From contig JAXDDX010000054.1 of assembly GCA_034670405.1 (NCBI GenBank), positions 1,426,001 through 1,490,000 on the forward strand: a stretch of DNA of 64,000 bases. Reading direction: 5' to 3'. This document shows, piece after piece, positions 13,715 through 24,885 of the stretch (positions are counted from its first letter, which is position 1; the number at the start of each line of letters is the position of its first letter). Position numbers and translations under genes: made by a program. The notes beneath the pieces were generated by a model that was not told where the DNA came from, ran no database searches, and saw only the letters and a program-made list of their open reading frames with translations. The stretch is from Hoplostethus atlanticus. Its lineage: Eukaryota > Chordata > Actinopteri > Trachichthyiformes > Trachichthyidae.

Positions 13715-14302
13715 AGATCCCTCTCTGGGATTTTATTCTAAGCATGGTTACTCATGCCTGTGAGGTTAAAACACCCTTGAGCACTCAGTGAACATGTGCT
13801 TTAACTAAATTGCTACTCGGTGTTAACGCAGATGTACCCCTCTTTATTTCCCAACCTTAAGTTCCATGTTGGATGTCGCCCTTTGGGAATGCTAATTGGC
13901 CTTTGGGCATTATCTGACTCCTTCTTGGCTTTTGAGCGTAGCACCATAGAGTTGAGATAATAAGCTTTGTGAAAAGCAGCTGATTGGGGGAAAAAAAGAT
14001 GGGGGGGAAAAAAAGAAGTTGTTCCAAACATGTTGTGAGATAATTGATGCACCCTGTAGCGGCCTTGTTCTCCCTGCCACCCACTCGGACTGAAAATCCC
14101 AGCAGGAATGAATCAACTGTCAAGAGCACAAAACTAACAAAAAAGTACCAGGGAACAGCACCTCTTTTTTAGCACCGCACAACCGGGGGTGGCTCAACAG
14201 TTCCAAAAAGCCACCACCACCCAATTCAGAGCCTGCACGCTTTGTCTCGGGAGGGGAAGTTGGCGAGTGGATGAAAGGTGTGGGTGGCATGAATCAAGAG
14301 GT

Positions 14303-14320
14303 GGGTGGGGGCGGGTGGGG
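14303..14320 (+). other. G-quadruplex motif
   Basis: GGG-T-GGGGG-C-GGG-T-GGGG: four G-runs with single-base loops, the most stable class of predicted quadruplex. Confidence 0.65.
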
Positions 14321-17300
14321 TGAGGGGATTCAATGATATTTGTGGCTTTAGCAACACAGCTACACATTAGCATGCAAAGGCTAGCACAACAAACGAACGC
14401 CCGCCCCCGACCATTTCAACACTGGGCTGTTGTAGCTGTTGCTTGGAGCCCGGCAGCTAAGCTCATTAGGGTTAAAAAAAAAGGAGACGAGAACAGAACA
14501 AACGCAACCACTTTGAACTGAGAAAGTCTTCAAAGACGTCTGACAAGGTTAATGCCAGCTGAAACGTTCGGGGCAAGAAGTGCTTCACTCGGTGTATTCG
14601 GTGAGTGGATGATGTCAGGGAAAGGATGATGTGATGCAGGGAAGAATGGACCACTTAATGATGCTGTACCTTGACTGTTGACCTTGATTGTTCTACTATT
14701 GGTCCTTTTTTCAGATCAAAGTTGTCTTTGATCGAAGATTTAAAAGTATAAAATTCATCTTTCATAGATCATTTTTCTTCAACAAATCCCTGTAGTCTTC
14801 ATATGCCACATATTCTGCTCTGTCTGCATTATAATCTGTAGTGATGCACGTCCTAGAGACTGTAAGCACACCTTTCCCCTTGATATCTGTCACTCTTCGC
14901 TGTTCCTCCCTTATCTCATCCTTCCCTCTCATCCATTTCCCCCCATGCTTCATCGTGGAATTTTTCCTCCTGTGGGAATTTACCCTTTTCTCCTATAGCC
15001 TGTGAACCACCTGTCTCTCCTGCTGGCACCGGTTAAGTTGTGCTGACTGGCATGCATTGTAGTTAGGATTCACATCCCATCAGAAGATGAGCCGCGCTGC
15101 TGCGGGCTCGGTCTGCGTGCCGCCGGCTCGCATCCATCACCAGCAAATGGCCAGCCGTGTCACCAGCCTCCACGAGCTGTCGATACACATTTAGTCAGCT
15201 CGATCCCCCTCTCCCCACCCCACCAACCGCTAAGAGTTCCCATTGATATTCAACAATCAAACCCGAATGCTACCCGTTCCAATTTAGGCCACTTATAAAG
15301 AGGGCTGCAAGGTGTATGCCGGGCTCCTGCGGCAAGGTGTTTGGTTCCATTGCAGTCTTTTAAGCGAGGTCTAATAGCACCCTGTGTCTGAGTGATAGTG
15401 TGCCGCTGAGCTTGTGAGTGCCGTAATGCATCTCAAAATGAAGGCTGTCTCGCACCATGCTGTGACAGGATGAAATGAATGGCTTTCCGTCATTACCCAT
15501 TCCTTCCCTTTGCACCGTGACCGTTGCGGCTCTGCAAAATCCACACAGCTGCTTGATAAACATGTCACCTATAGGAGGGTGCCGCGTCGCAACTAGATGG
15601 CGGGTACTGTAATTGAAAACATGCTAGCGAGGACTAATTTCATACAATTTGAGGCCATTTACACAGTCCCCCTACAGAGCCTGTGGATTTTTGCAATCAG
15701 TGGAAATCCCTTGTTGAATTTGTTGGAGCCTATCGTCTGAGGCTTTGGAAATGCTCTCTACCGTCGGCTGAGGCATCTCTCGAAAACCGATGCCTCCTCT
15801 CTCCAACACTAGTGCCACTTCCCACAGTGTCAGATCGCTGGAGAGGCTGGGCACTTAAAAAAAACGGGGGCTGTCCTGCTATCAAACAGCAGTGACCCTT
15901 TTCTCATAAGAGCCCCGGTGTCTCTGTCCTCCCTTTTTGTGTTCCCCTTTCCCCAAGGCGTAGTGTCCTTCACGGCCTGTAATTACAGGCTATATCAAAG
16001 CTATATATCACCCCGCATCTCAGCAGCCCTCACCAGGCACCTTAAGGGACGGCTGATAGCATTATGTCGGGCTTGTGCATGACCCCTGAAGGCGAAAGCG
16101 GGTCAAAATGAGAGAGACCCGCCCCCCCACCCCAGAAAAAAAACAACACACATACACACACACGTTTTGTTTTCTCTGTCCAATCCCTCCCTTTGTCTTT
16201 TCTGTTGCTTTTCCTATGAAGTTTTTTTTTGGTCTCCATCACTCAATCACTCTGAGAACCTTTCCGCTATTGACTGGATGTCTGTTGTTGATTCTGTCTC
16301 TGATGTATGATGTTTTTGTCTCATCACACGTCAGGTGTCATCTCTTTGTAAGGAACAAAAAAGAGCAACATTTTTTGATATGTTTACTGAGCATGCTCTG
16401 ATTGTACACGTGTGCCTAATGATGAAGGTAGATTAATGGCAGGACGTGATGGATATGTCGGGGATCGTAATACAAACTAAACACAACCTGCGATTGGAAC
16501 CTGCTGGCCTCGTGACAGTTTGAGAGTTGACAACTTGCCTGTTAATGATGTTAGGGCGGAAAAAAAATTGTTACGAGGGCGCCATACGCTTTATCACATT
16601 TAGGCTGGAGTGCACGAGACAAATGAATCACTTCCACGAAATGAAAACATGCACTGACAGTGGGACAAGAGGGAGAGTCGGAGGGGAGGATCCCTTCTCT
16701 TTTGCCGACGATCTTTCCCATCCGGTCCAGTTCTCATTATCCCCGGCTTTTGACCTGATTTCAGAGTTGAAGGATTTGATCAGATATTTGTTGGAGGATT
16801 AGCAGAAGAATCCCCTTCAGTTCTTTTACCCATCCTCATCCAAATCCCCTCATCTCAAGCGGGGATGCCATGTCATTTTACCGACGGGAACAGACACAGA
16901 TCTCCCAGTCTCTGCTCATTCCTCCCTTGCCAAACGTCTAAATGAGTGGAGAAACAAATGTCTGGTAATTTCCTGCCTTTTTGTTTTTGTTCATTCTTCT
17001 TTATCAAGTGTCTCTTGCTTAGTCTGCATCACACTTACACATACACTGTAATCTGATACGCACGTTGATACATGTTTTTGGAGTGAGCGATAGAAGCAGC
17101 AATTTATAGTAACTCGTCCAAGTCTCATCCAAGATGAATTGGCTGCTTCGTACATTAAGTCACCATGAAACGTTATCTGGCTGTTTGCCTGAGCTCAGAT
17201 TTTTAAAACGAGGGCGTATCACTCAGCCTCTGTTATTGATCAATAAAGACTAAAAAGAGTCAGAACATCCAAAATGCTTTTACGTCATTATTGGAGTTTT

Positions 17301-20051
17301 TGAGAAACTTAAAACTGGCATCAGTTGTTTGCAATCCTAATGCAATTCATCAAGGAATATACAGGAATTTATATATACTATATAGTTTTCTTTTCTTTTC
17401 TTTTCTTATAATTTATTTTATTTTGTTTTATTGTGTAGACTCGACTTGAATAGGCTTGAATTAATATTACATGTTTTTTTGTTTTTTTTTACTTGAAATG
17501 CATTAAAAGAAGCTACAAAGAGAACATAATAACATGACGGTCTTAAATATTGAGGTGACGTAGACAGCGTTGACATTAAGAGAAGAGCTTATCATGCTGG
17601 GCAGACGAGAGGGCAGTATAGTCATTGTTCATGCAGCCCTGCCACCAGTGGTCTCCCTTGTTTAAAGTCAAGCTTTGCATAAACATTTTAACTCCCCAAA
17701 CAATGAGATGTCAGATGAATTTATGCATGACGTGCAAATATCATACATGTGGTACTTTTGTATTGTATTGGAAAAGGGCCCACCCATACTAAAAACATCC
17801 TCGTGCACATGTAATGGTATATCAGATTGTGTCGACTGCATGTTTTCCATCTATCCTCTATAGTTGCAGCTCTTTTCTCTACCTGCTCTTTTGCAGCTAT
17901 GCAGGAATCATGGGTTTGTCTTGCTTATGCTTTAGTAAGGTCATTACTCCATTAAACAGTGGATGTGTTGAGCACATGGCAATTACAGAGCAAAAACATG
18001 ACAATTGAAACCACAGCAGGAAACTATTCCCTGCTGCGAATGGGGAGAACAAATGGAGATTGGTGGGAGGCTTATGCAGCAAACATTCATATGCTGAGGG
18101 TAATAAGAAAAGCTCTGACAGAAAGAGAGGAAATAAACTCCCTTTTTGCAATATAGCAAACAAGCAAAGCAAAAACACAATCCAGAGTTCCTTGGATTAC
18201 TTTAGGAACTTAAACCCTATTTCCATCTGTGCATGTTTGCGTTCTGCTCTTGCGTAACCCTCTTTTCATACAGACTTTTTAAGTCAAGGAGATTTTTTTT
18301 TTCCCTTCGTCCTCCATCGGGTGACATCACCTGGCATTCATTATCCTCTCTCGTCTTTCAGCCGCCCCGCCTGCCTGCCTCCCTTTCCATCCTCCCATCC
18401 CTCTCGACCCCGGTTTGATAAAAACCTGCCGCATTTCATTTTAGTCAATTAGATGCCGTAAATTTCGGGCCGGCAGTCCAAACCTCTCAGCCCTTGGGTA
18501 GCCTGGGTCTCAGACATGGCCGTACCGAACTCCGCTGTGATTAGAGGGGAAAAAAGGAGGTTGGCAAATGGGAAATGTTTTTGGATGGCTCCCCATGTGC
18601 AGCGGATTGGTATCTCTCAAGGGGTAGAGATAAAAGAGAAGCAGATTGACTCCAACCAAGCCAGTGGTTTGAATCAACCGTAACGCCATCCATTTTGAGT
18701 TTCTGAGCTAAATGCCCGACGGGCTTTATTATGCCCCAACAAGTTCAGCACATTGGCAGAGAAAAGTTTTTTTTACTTTTAGAGATGCTGTTATTCTTGC
18801 CTCCCTTCACATGACCCTCAGGAAACCTTAACTTGGTCTCAGGGTCTGAGGCATTTCGGTGTCAAGATTAGTAACCGATGCGTGTGGTGGTTGGCTAAAC
18901 ATGGGGTGTTGTAATGTAATGAAAGTAAATGGAAGGAGGAGGCCTCAGTCCATTTGTCAGCCGGGGGAGTGGGTTTCACTCGGATGCGTCCAAACAGTAA
19001 AGAAAGGGCTAATTCATACAGGAGCAGGTGGTTAGTCGGGAGTACAGGGAGCTGACTCCGCTTTTTCCATCCCTCCATCTGATGCTTGCCCTTCCCTGCG
19101 CTCCGTAGTCTTTCATCCTTCTTCTTCCAGCTTTCTGCTTCTTCCATTTTTTAATTGGCAGGTGGGAGTAGCCAACACACACACACATTTGATGTCTACT
19201 GCTCCATCTCTTTCTCCTGCCCTAGAGCATTGGATCCACTTTCTTTCTTTTTTTTTCCCTTTACATGTAAAGGAGTGGGCAGGCAACTTCTACTGACCTT
19301 TAATAACGTGGCTGGCTATTCATCTCCCCTCCGTGATAAAAAAACAACATCCTTTCATGCTGATTCATGACTCGTTTTTTGGATTAACTACTAAAAACTC
19401 CTTGTGGCTTTTTCTACTCCCCCTATTTTTTTGCCATAAAAATAACTTTCCTCTGATGGAATTCCCTCGGCTCCACACCTGTAATTGGTAGATATTTTAA
19501 TTGAAATTGATGCGGGGAGCAGAAGTCACCAAAAGTCATGCCCATGAATCAGAAATGCTTGTCGGCTCGAGGCTCCGCTTATCGCTCGCACCCGGCTTCA
19601 TAATGAAAGAATGTTCTTCTCGCAGCACATTGTACTACTAGAGGATCTTGATGCATGGTTTGCAACACTTGACATGGGAATTTCCTCTGCTGCAATGAAG
19701 AGACGTAGCTGTTAAAACATTGTTATCTATTAGACTTTTATTACATTTACTGTGACTCCGTAGCTCATGTGCATCTAAACTAATTACACTGTTTTCTTTA
19801 CAAGCAGGTCATTATTTTTTTTGTGCCACTTTATAAAAAGCAGCGTGTAGTTTTTGATTATTTCGTTTTTTTTCCTCCGTCTTGCTGTGATAGTGACTCA
19901 TTCATAAGCACCGTGCTGCTTCTCGGTATGTTTTTTCGAGAGTCAACCCTCTCCGTGGCGCCGGGGGTTTGGATGAGATGGCACAACTGTCTTGTTTCTC
20001 CCCGCTGTAGTACAGCTCTAGATTTCCAGCATTTGTCACAGAGTGTGAAAA

Positions 20052-20055
20052 TGTG

Positions 20056-20080
<25 letters not shown>
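20052..20080. repeat. (TG)n microsatellite
   Basis: About 14 TG units followed by G7. Confidence 0.95.
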
Positions 20081-20086
<6 letters not shown>

Positions 20087-20691
20087 GGTTTGAAGCTACG
20101 ATGAGGTTCCCTAGTCCCATTTAAACAATGGCTCAACCTGCTTGCTTTCGGAAACCCTCCAGTCGTCGCTCAACTCAGCTTTACATGGCACTCTACCGCT
20201 CTTAATCCTCCTATCGCCCTCTCTCTGCATGTCTCGTTTTCTCTCCTCTCAATTACTGTTCCACTTGGAAACCATTTTTTTTCTTGTGTTTCTTCCTTAG
20301 CACTCTTTTACTACTCTCTCTGCTTTCTCTTTATGTATTTTATTTCATTCTTTCTTTCTCTCTGTCTTGCACCAAATTGTCTGGGTGTCTTACTCAAGAA
20401 GGTACAGTGAAACCCGGGGACCCTACAGTCGTGCCACATGCACGACAAGAGATCAAGATCACTATGTTTCCTCTCTGACAGCACCCTCTGTGTGCAGCTG
20501 TGTGCAGCACCCGGTGGACACCTCCCGAAGGGGCAGTTTTACTAGGCTGGTCTCAATCACCTGAGGTCACTTCTCTCATCTGCTCCCTTCATTCCATTTT
20601 GACCAGAGCGTAGAGTTATGTTTAAGATGTGACTGGGACAGGTTTTCCCCATGTAACACCCTCTCTATACAAGGCAGTAAATTTGGGTAGT

Positions 20692-20692
<1 letters not shown>

Positions 20693-20726
<34 letters not shown>
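20693..20726. repeat. (GT)n microsatellite
   Basis: 17 GT units. Confidence 0.95.
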
Positions 20727-20727
<1 letters not shown>

Positions 20728-21763
20728 GGGGGTTGCTTTCAAAGATCTCTTGGGATCCCTGTTTCCCATTCTTTAATTCAAACATTCTCTTCTAAGATCT
20801 CAGAGCTGGTTTTGATTGAGTCTGGTTGGAAACGTGTTAGAATGTTCCCGTGTTCTGGAACATGATGACTCATTGCTAATAGATACAATGGAGACGATTA
20901 GCCCTCCGTTTGATCTTTGGCTACCGGAACCGTCTGCATGGTTAGTATGAAATGGGACATGACAACATATCAATTTTTTAAGCTGGAAAGCTGATGACGC
21001 TCCCTCATGATCAATGTTTTATTGCACAATTGCATAATTCACTGTGATCGAGTCTAAGCACACAGCTGAATATTCACCCTAAACGTATAGCTCCATAGCA
21101 CTACATATACTAATATATAGCAAAATATGATGCAAGTGATGCAATATATGATGCAAAATGCAAGTGTAGACTCATATGTAGACAACAAAAAGATGAGTTC
21201 AGTTTGACGTCCCTTGAATGTGCGATCCACGTGGACGTGTCCTTTTAGTGAGTGACATGGTTCACCTTATTCTGATTATGACTGACATTGACATCAACCT
21301 AATTGGCCATTTGACACTGATGACTTCCTCATTTGGTGGCTGAGACTTTGTTGACCTTTTCACTCCCTCGTCGTAACCTTTACACACGCCTCTTGTCACT
21401 GTTACGAGGATGCTAGGGCTCTTTTTTTTTCTTTTTTTTTTAACTTAATCCACTCTGATTTGACTTCATCAGATCTTGTGCTGTAGACCTGCTAAGCTAA
21501 AGTGACAAGACTGGAAAAAATAGCTGGTTTTTGCTCTTCCCTCCCTGCTGTATACTCAATCTTCAGCATAGACTGGTGAACAATCTAGCTTGCATGCAGG
21601 GGTGGAATTCAAGGATTTTGGGAACAAAATCCTACTGGGTTGGTAAAGTGAAATTTCTACTGGCCTGGACAGATTATTACTAGCCCAGTATAGATAATGT
21701 GGGGCAGATCATGTTAAAAAATGATGTGCATTCATAAAAATCACAAGTTTGTGTTCTTTTGTA

Positions 21764-22117
21764 CTAGATCATGAAGGCTGAGCACCACATAGTGAGTTTA
21801 TTTTTACACAGCCAGTCCCTACTGGTCTTCCAGCTCTCCACAAACACACTTACTCTCTCTCTTTTTGACTTTCTTTGTAATTTTTGGAGGACAATTTCTT
21901 TCGCAGAGGTGATGGCTGTGGATGTCCATTTCATTTCTGAGTTCCAATAGGCATGCTGAGGCAGTGACCAGCCCTTGGATTTTAAGGCGGAACTGAAGAA
22001 ATATAATACAGGAAACTGATTGAAAGCACTGAAATGTCTATGACACTTTAATAAATGGTGGTGTAGATTAATGGGATTGAGAATCTGCTGCCCAATCTCA
22101 CTCACACAGTGGCGCAC
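21764..22117 (-). pseudogene. Possible remnant of a TTF/BED-like zinc-finger (transposon-derived) protein
   Basis: A 117-codon minus-strand frame ends in KRERVSVFVESWKTSRDWL followed by CKNKLTMWCSAFMI and a stop. The pattern ESWK-x(3)-WL-x(5)-MWC resembles the start of the TTF-type/BED-like zinc finger found in hAT-related domesticated and transposon proteins, where it reads roughly F-x-SWK...WL...M-C-x-x-C. Here the second cysteine is lost and the frame stops at once, so it would be a dead fragment. The rest of the frame is unrecognised. The DNA just downstream on that strand (21590-21763) contains further stops. This is a pattern-based guess only; the frame could be chance. Confidence 0.3.
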
Positions 22118-22120
22118 ACG

Positions 22121-24239
22121 TTCCTGTCAAGGGTTTCATCAGTGTCTGGAGTGGCCTCTCCTGCTGGCCCCCACACTTGCTGGTGAAAGCTAATTACGCT
22201 AGGCCCATTTTCTGACCGGGGAACATGTCAGTATTACATAGTGGGAGAACTCGCACTTGCCCTGCACTCCATTCTTGTTCATGAGCCTTAATTTCATCAA
22301 TGGCCCCCTCACCCTCATGGACAAGGGTGTGGGGCTTGTGGAGACATGCTCGTTGCCGCCTAGCTGGCTCCTGGAATGATAAAAGTGGCTTGTGTTTGTC
22401 TCATGATTGTGTGTTTTGGGCACTGGGGCAGCCATGTTGCTATAGCAACTGGGCTGAGATGGGAAAGATGGGAAGGAGGTGGGTGATAAAAGGGGGAGGG
22501 TGGGATTGGGTGGGGATACGGGGTGTGATGCAATCTATTTCCTCTCCAAAAAATGAGCTGATAGTATCTGTGCTGAGATGTTAACCGGAGGTGAGTGTGG
22601 TCTGTACCAACAGTTACCCACATCATTTCATACATCCTATCTTCATGGGTATATCATTTAATATGAACGTATGAACTCTTCTTTAAACCCAGATAACATG
22701 TCATTATGTTGCTCAGCAAATTCTATGACTCAGATCCGCTCTGTGAATAAGAAGCACCAAGCTATACTCCTCTGCAGTCCAATATGAATGGAGGCTTTAG
22801 AGGCCATTGTTGCACAGTGTTTGAAAAGCATTAGGCTGACATTTCTGCCCACAGTAGTTTTTACGATAGTTTTCTTCCGAACTGACTGTAGCTACCACAC
22901 TACTATTGGTTTGATTATTCTAGAGGTTATCATCATGGTTATATGCTGCAGATTCTGGCTCTGATAAGTGTTTGCATCATTGCACACTGTCCTCCAACCG
23001 ATTCTCACCCCGGATTTTAATTATGAAAAAGCGTGAGAAAGCCGCACTGGGACGAAGTTTTCAATCATATATGAATGCCATATTGAATCAAATGAATTGA
23101 AAACGAAACAAGTGAAAATTGTTTTTGACTAGAATATGGACCCGTGCAGAAGTCATTATTTGTTCATTCCTGAAGGCGGTAGAAGGATACAGAGAGGGAG
23201 GTTAGGAGAAAGAGAGAGAGTTGGAAAAGATGCTGATAGGGATGCAGCAGAGAAAGGGATGAAAGACGGTTGAGCTGACCAACTAGTGCACCCTTCCTTC
23301 CTGTTTTACTGTCACTACGCGGTCGTGTTTTCCTCGCATGTCACCTTGAGAAGATGACGGAATTTACACTGTGTCTACTGTTCCCTGATATTGTTGTTTA
23401 CAATGCTGTTCAATTGTGACTGAGACATCTGGTGGTGTTTGATTAGTTACGGGTTCAGAATATGAATTTGCCTTTCCAAGGAGCTCGTTTTGACATCACA
23501 AATTAGAGATGTCAGCCTATGGGGCTACTGAGCCTTGGGCTATTTTCATACTAGTGTCAAAGGTTTTATCAATGCCAGAGGGAAAGCCGTACTGTATGAG
23601 AGGCTGTGTAGGCAATAATTCAAACCTTGCTGCTCCCATATACACATATGGAACATTTGCACACATGCATATGAACCACTCGCAAACACACGTACTATAC
23701 TCACACATAAAATACCATATATATATATATATATGTATATGTGAGTGTCTTGTGTGTGTGATGTCCCAGTTTTTTTCTGCAAGTGTCACTATAAAGGGAA
23801 GGCAGAAAAAGAAGGCGACCTATGTGCAGGCATTGTGCTGAAGAGAGAGCTCATTGTTGTGGCTGGCTTGACACTGGTACATTGGCAATTTTTCACTATT
23901 ATTTTCCATGAGTTTTAGTTCAAGACTATAGAAATTGAAGATAATTCTCTACCGCAGCATTTGAAAAATAAAGTAAGTGATCACATGGTGGTAGTGCTAT
24001 ACTAAGTTGCACTTGATCATTGCGGGAGAACCAAGAAAGTAATGTAAAAAGGCTCACAGGCAAAAGTGAATATTTTTTGCCAGTAATACAGAGTACTAAG
24101 GTGAAAATAAAGAATATATTCACAAAGGAGTCTGTAGATACAATTGGTGTTTGTTTTTTAAAATATTCTATTTATAGTACACATATATTCAGATCCCACA
24201 TCCGGCTGCCAAAAATTCACAAAGAATCAAAACAAAAAC
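22121..24239 (+). other. Intron between lectin exons, second part
   Basis: Non-coding. It carries a strong G-run cluster at 22492-22523, a purine-rich stretch around 23170-23260, and an (AT) repeat at about 23716-23733 followed by short GT runs. Nothing else was recognised. Confidence 0.75.
22492..22523 (+). other. G-quadruplex motif (six G-runs)
   Basis: The runs GGGGG, GGG, GGG, GGG, GGGG and GGGG are separated by loops of 1, 1, 3, 1 and 4 bases on the plus strand, well within the standard G3+N1-7 rule. Confidence 0.7.
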
Positions 24240-24254
24240 AAAACTTTCTACCAC

Positions 24255-24315
24255 ACAACTTAGTAACCCAGTGGCTCAGTTGTTGATCCCGGGCCCATTC
24301 TGTGTCAAGCTTGTG
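24255..24315 (+). mobile_element. Fragment of teleost L2-type LINE/SINE 3' region, left piece
   Basis: The stretch cagtggctcagttgttgatc followed by ccgggcccattctgtgtcaa and gcttgtgtggtac resembles a degenerate copy of the common fish L2/SINE segment that reads 'gtggt...gttcgattcccgg...tctgtgtggagtttgcatg'. It breaks off where a different repeat begins at about 24325. The matching right piece resumes at about 24510. Family assignment is from memory of the consensus pattern. Confidence 0.45.
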
Positions 24316-24324
24316 TGGTACATG

Positions 24325-24480
24325 AGACAAGATGAAACTTTATTGATCCCCATGGGGGCTTTGGGCTGTTGCGACAGAACGGGTAATAGGATACAAATAC
24401 AAATACAAAATTTTATTGGATATAAATAAGAATAGAGCAAATGGGGAGTATATAAATGTATGCAACCAACAATTCCAACA
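24325..24480 (+). mobile_element. Second repeat lying inside the L2-type element
   Basis: It opens with actttattgatccccatggg, a motif widely seen in fish interspersed repeats, followed by gctttgggctgttgcgacag. A simple (ATACAA)-like stretch (24392-24408) and A/T-rich sequence follow. It separates two pieces of what looks like one LINE/SINE tail, which suggests a nested insertion. The exact family and the boundaries are uncertain. Confidence 0.4.
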
Positions 24481-24504
24481 CACCTTAAGTAGAAATCTAT
24501 AAAT

Positions 24505-24700
24505 GAAAATGTGCCATTCGTGATGGATTGGAGACTCTAAATCGCCCATAGGTATGAATGTGATGGACTGACAACCTGTTCAGAGTGTTTCCCTGCCTTC
24601 CACCTAATGTATGCTGGAATAAGCTCCAGCCCCCCATGACCCTGAAATGGATTAAGCGGGTAGAGAAAATCAATCAATGATTGAATGACTAAATTTGGAA
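24505..24700 (+). mobile_element. Teleost L2-type LINE/SINE 3' tail, right piece
   Basis: The order of motifs is diagnostic: gattggagactctaaatcgc, then tgatggactgacaacctgtt, then taagctccagccccccatga followed by ccctgaaatggattaagcgg, ending in a degraded (GAATGA)-like tail (aatcaatcaatgattgaatg). This is the plus-strand 3' end of the repeat seen throughout fish genomes as '...ggctccagc...gaccc...ggataagcgg...atgaatgaatg'. It is old and has many substitutions. Confidence 0.65.
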
Positions 24701-24774
24701 GGATGTCTTTCGTGGACATTTCTGTGGGGGCCAATTCCCTGCTGACTTGACACTGGCCACCGGAGCTCCTATTC

Positions 24775-24885
24775 TAAAGGCTTAAAGAACAACTTAGAAT
24801 TTATTCTTCTTATTATTATGTTAAGCACTTTGTAACTGTGTTTTGAAAAGTGCTATACAAGTAAAATGTATTATTGTTTTCATTA
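24775..24885 (+). mobile_element. LINE-like 3' terminal fragment with 'gtgctataca' motif
   Basis: The sequence ttaagcactttgtaactgtg followed by ttttgaaaagtgctatacaa and gtaaaatgtattatt matches the familiar fish retroelement 3' end of the form 'aagcgctttg...ggcgctatataaataaa'. The short inverted pair (agcac.../...gtgct) is preserved. The specific family is not named here. Confidence 0.5.

Larger units (their letters stand above)
12584..21589 (+). other. Intron between lectin exons, first part
   Basis: Non-coding. It contains CA/GT repeats at 12803-12829, 20052-20080 and 20693-20726, a (TTTTC) stretch near 17387-17406, a 10-bp tandem repeat near 13690, and a G-quadruplex motif at 14303-14320. 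Otherwise it is unique-looking sequence of mixed composition. No frame longer than about 100 codons has any recognisable domain. Confidence 0.8.
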
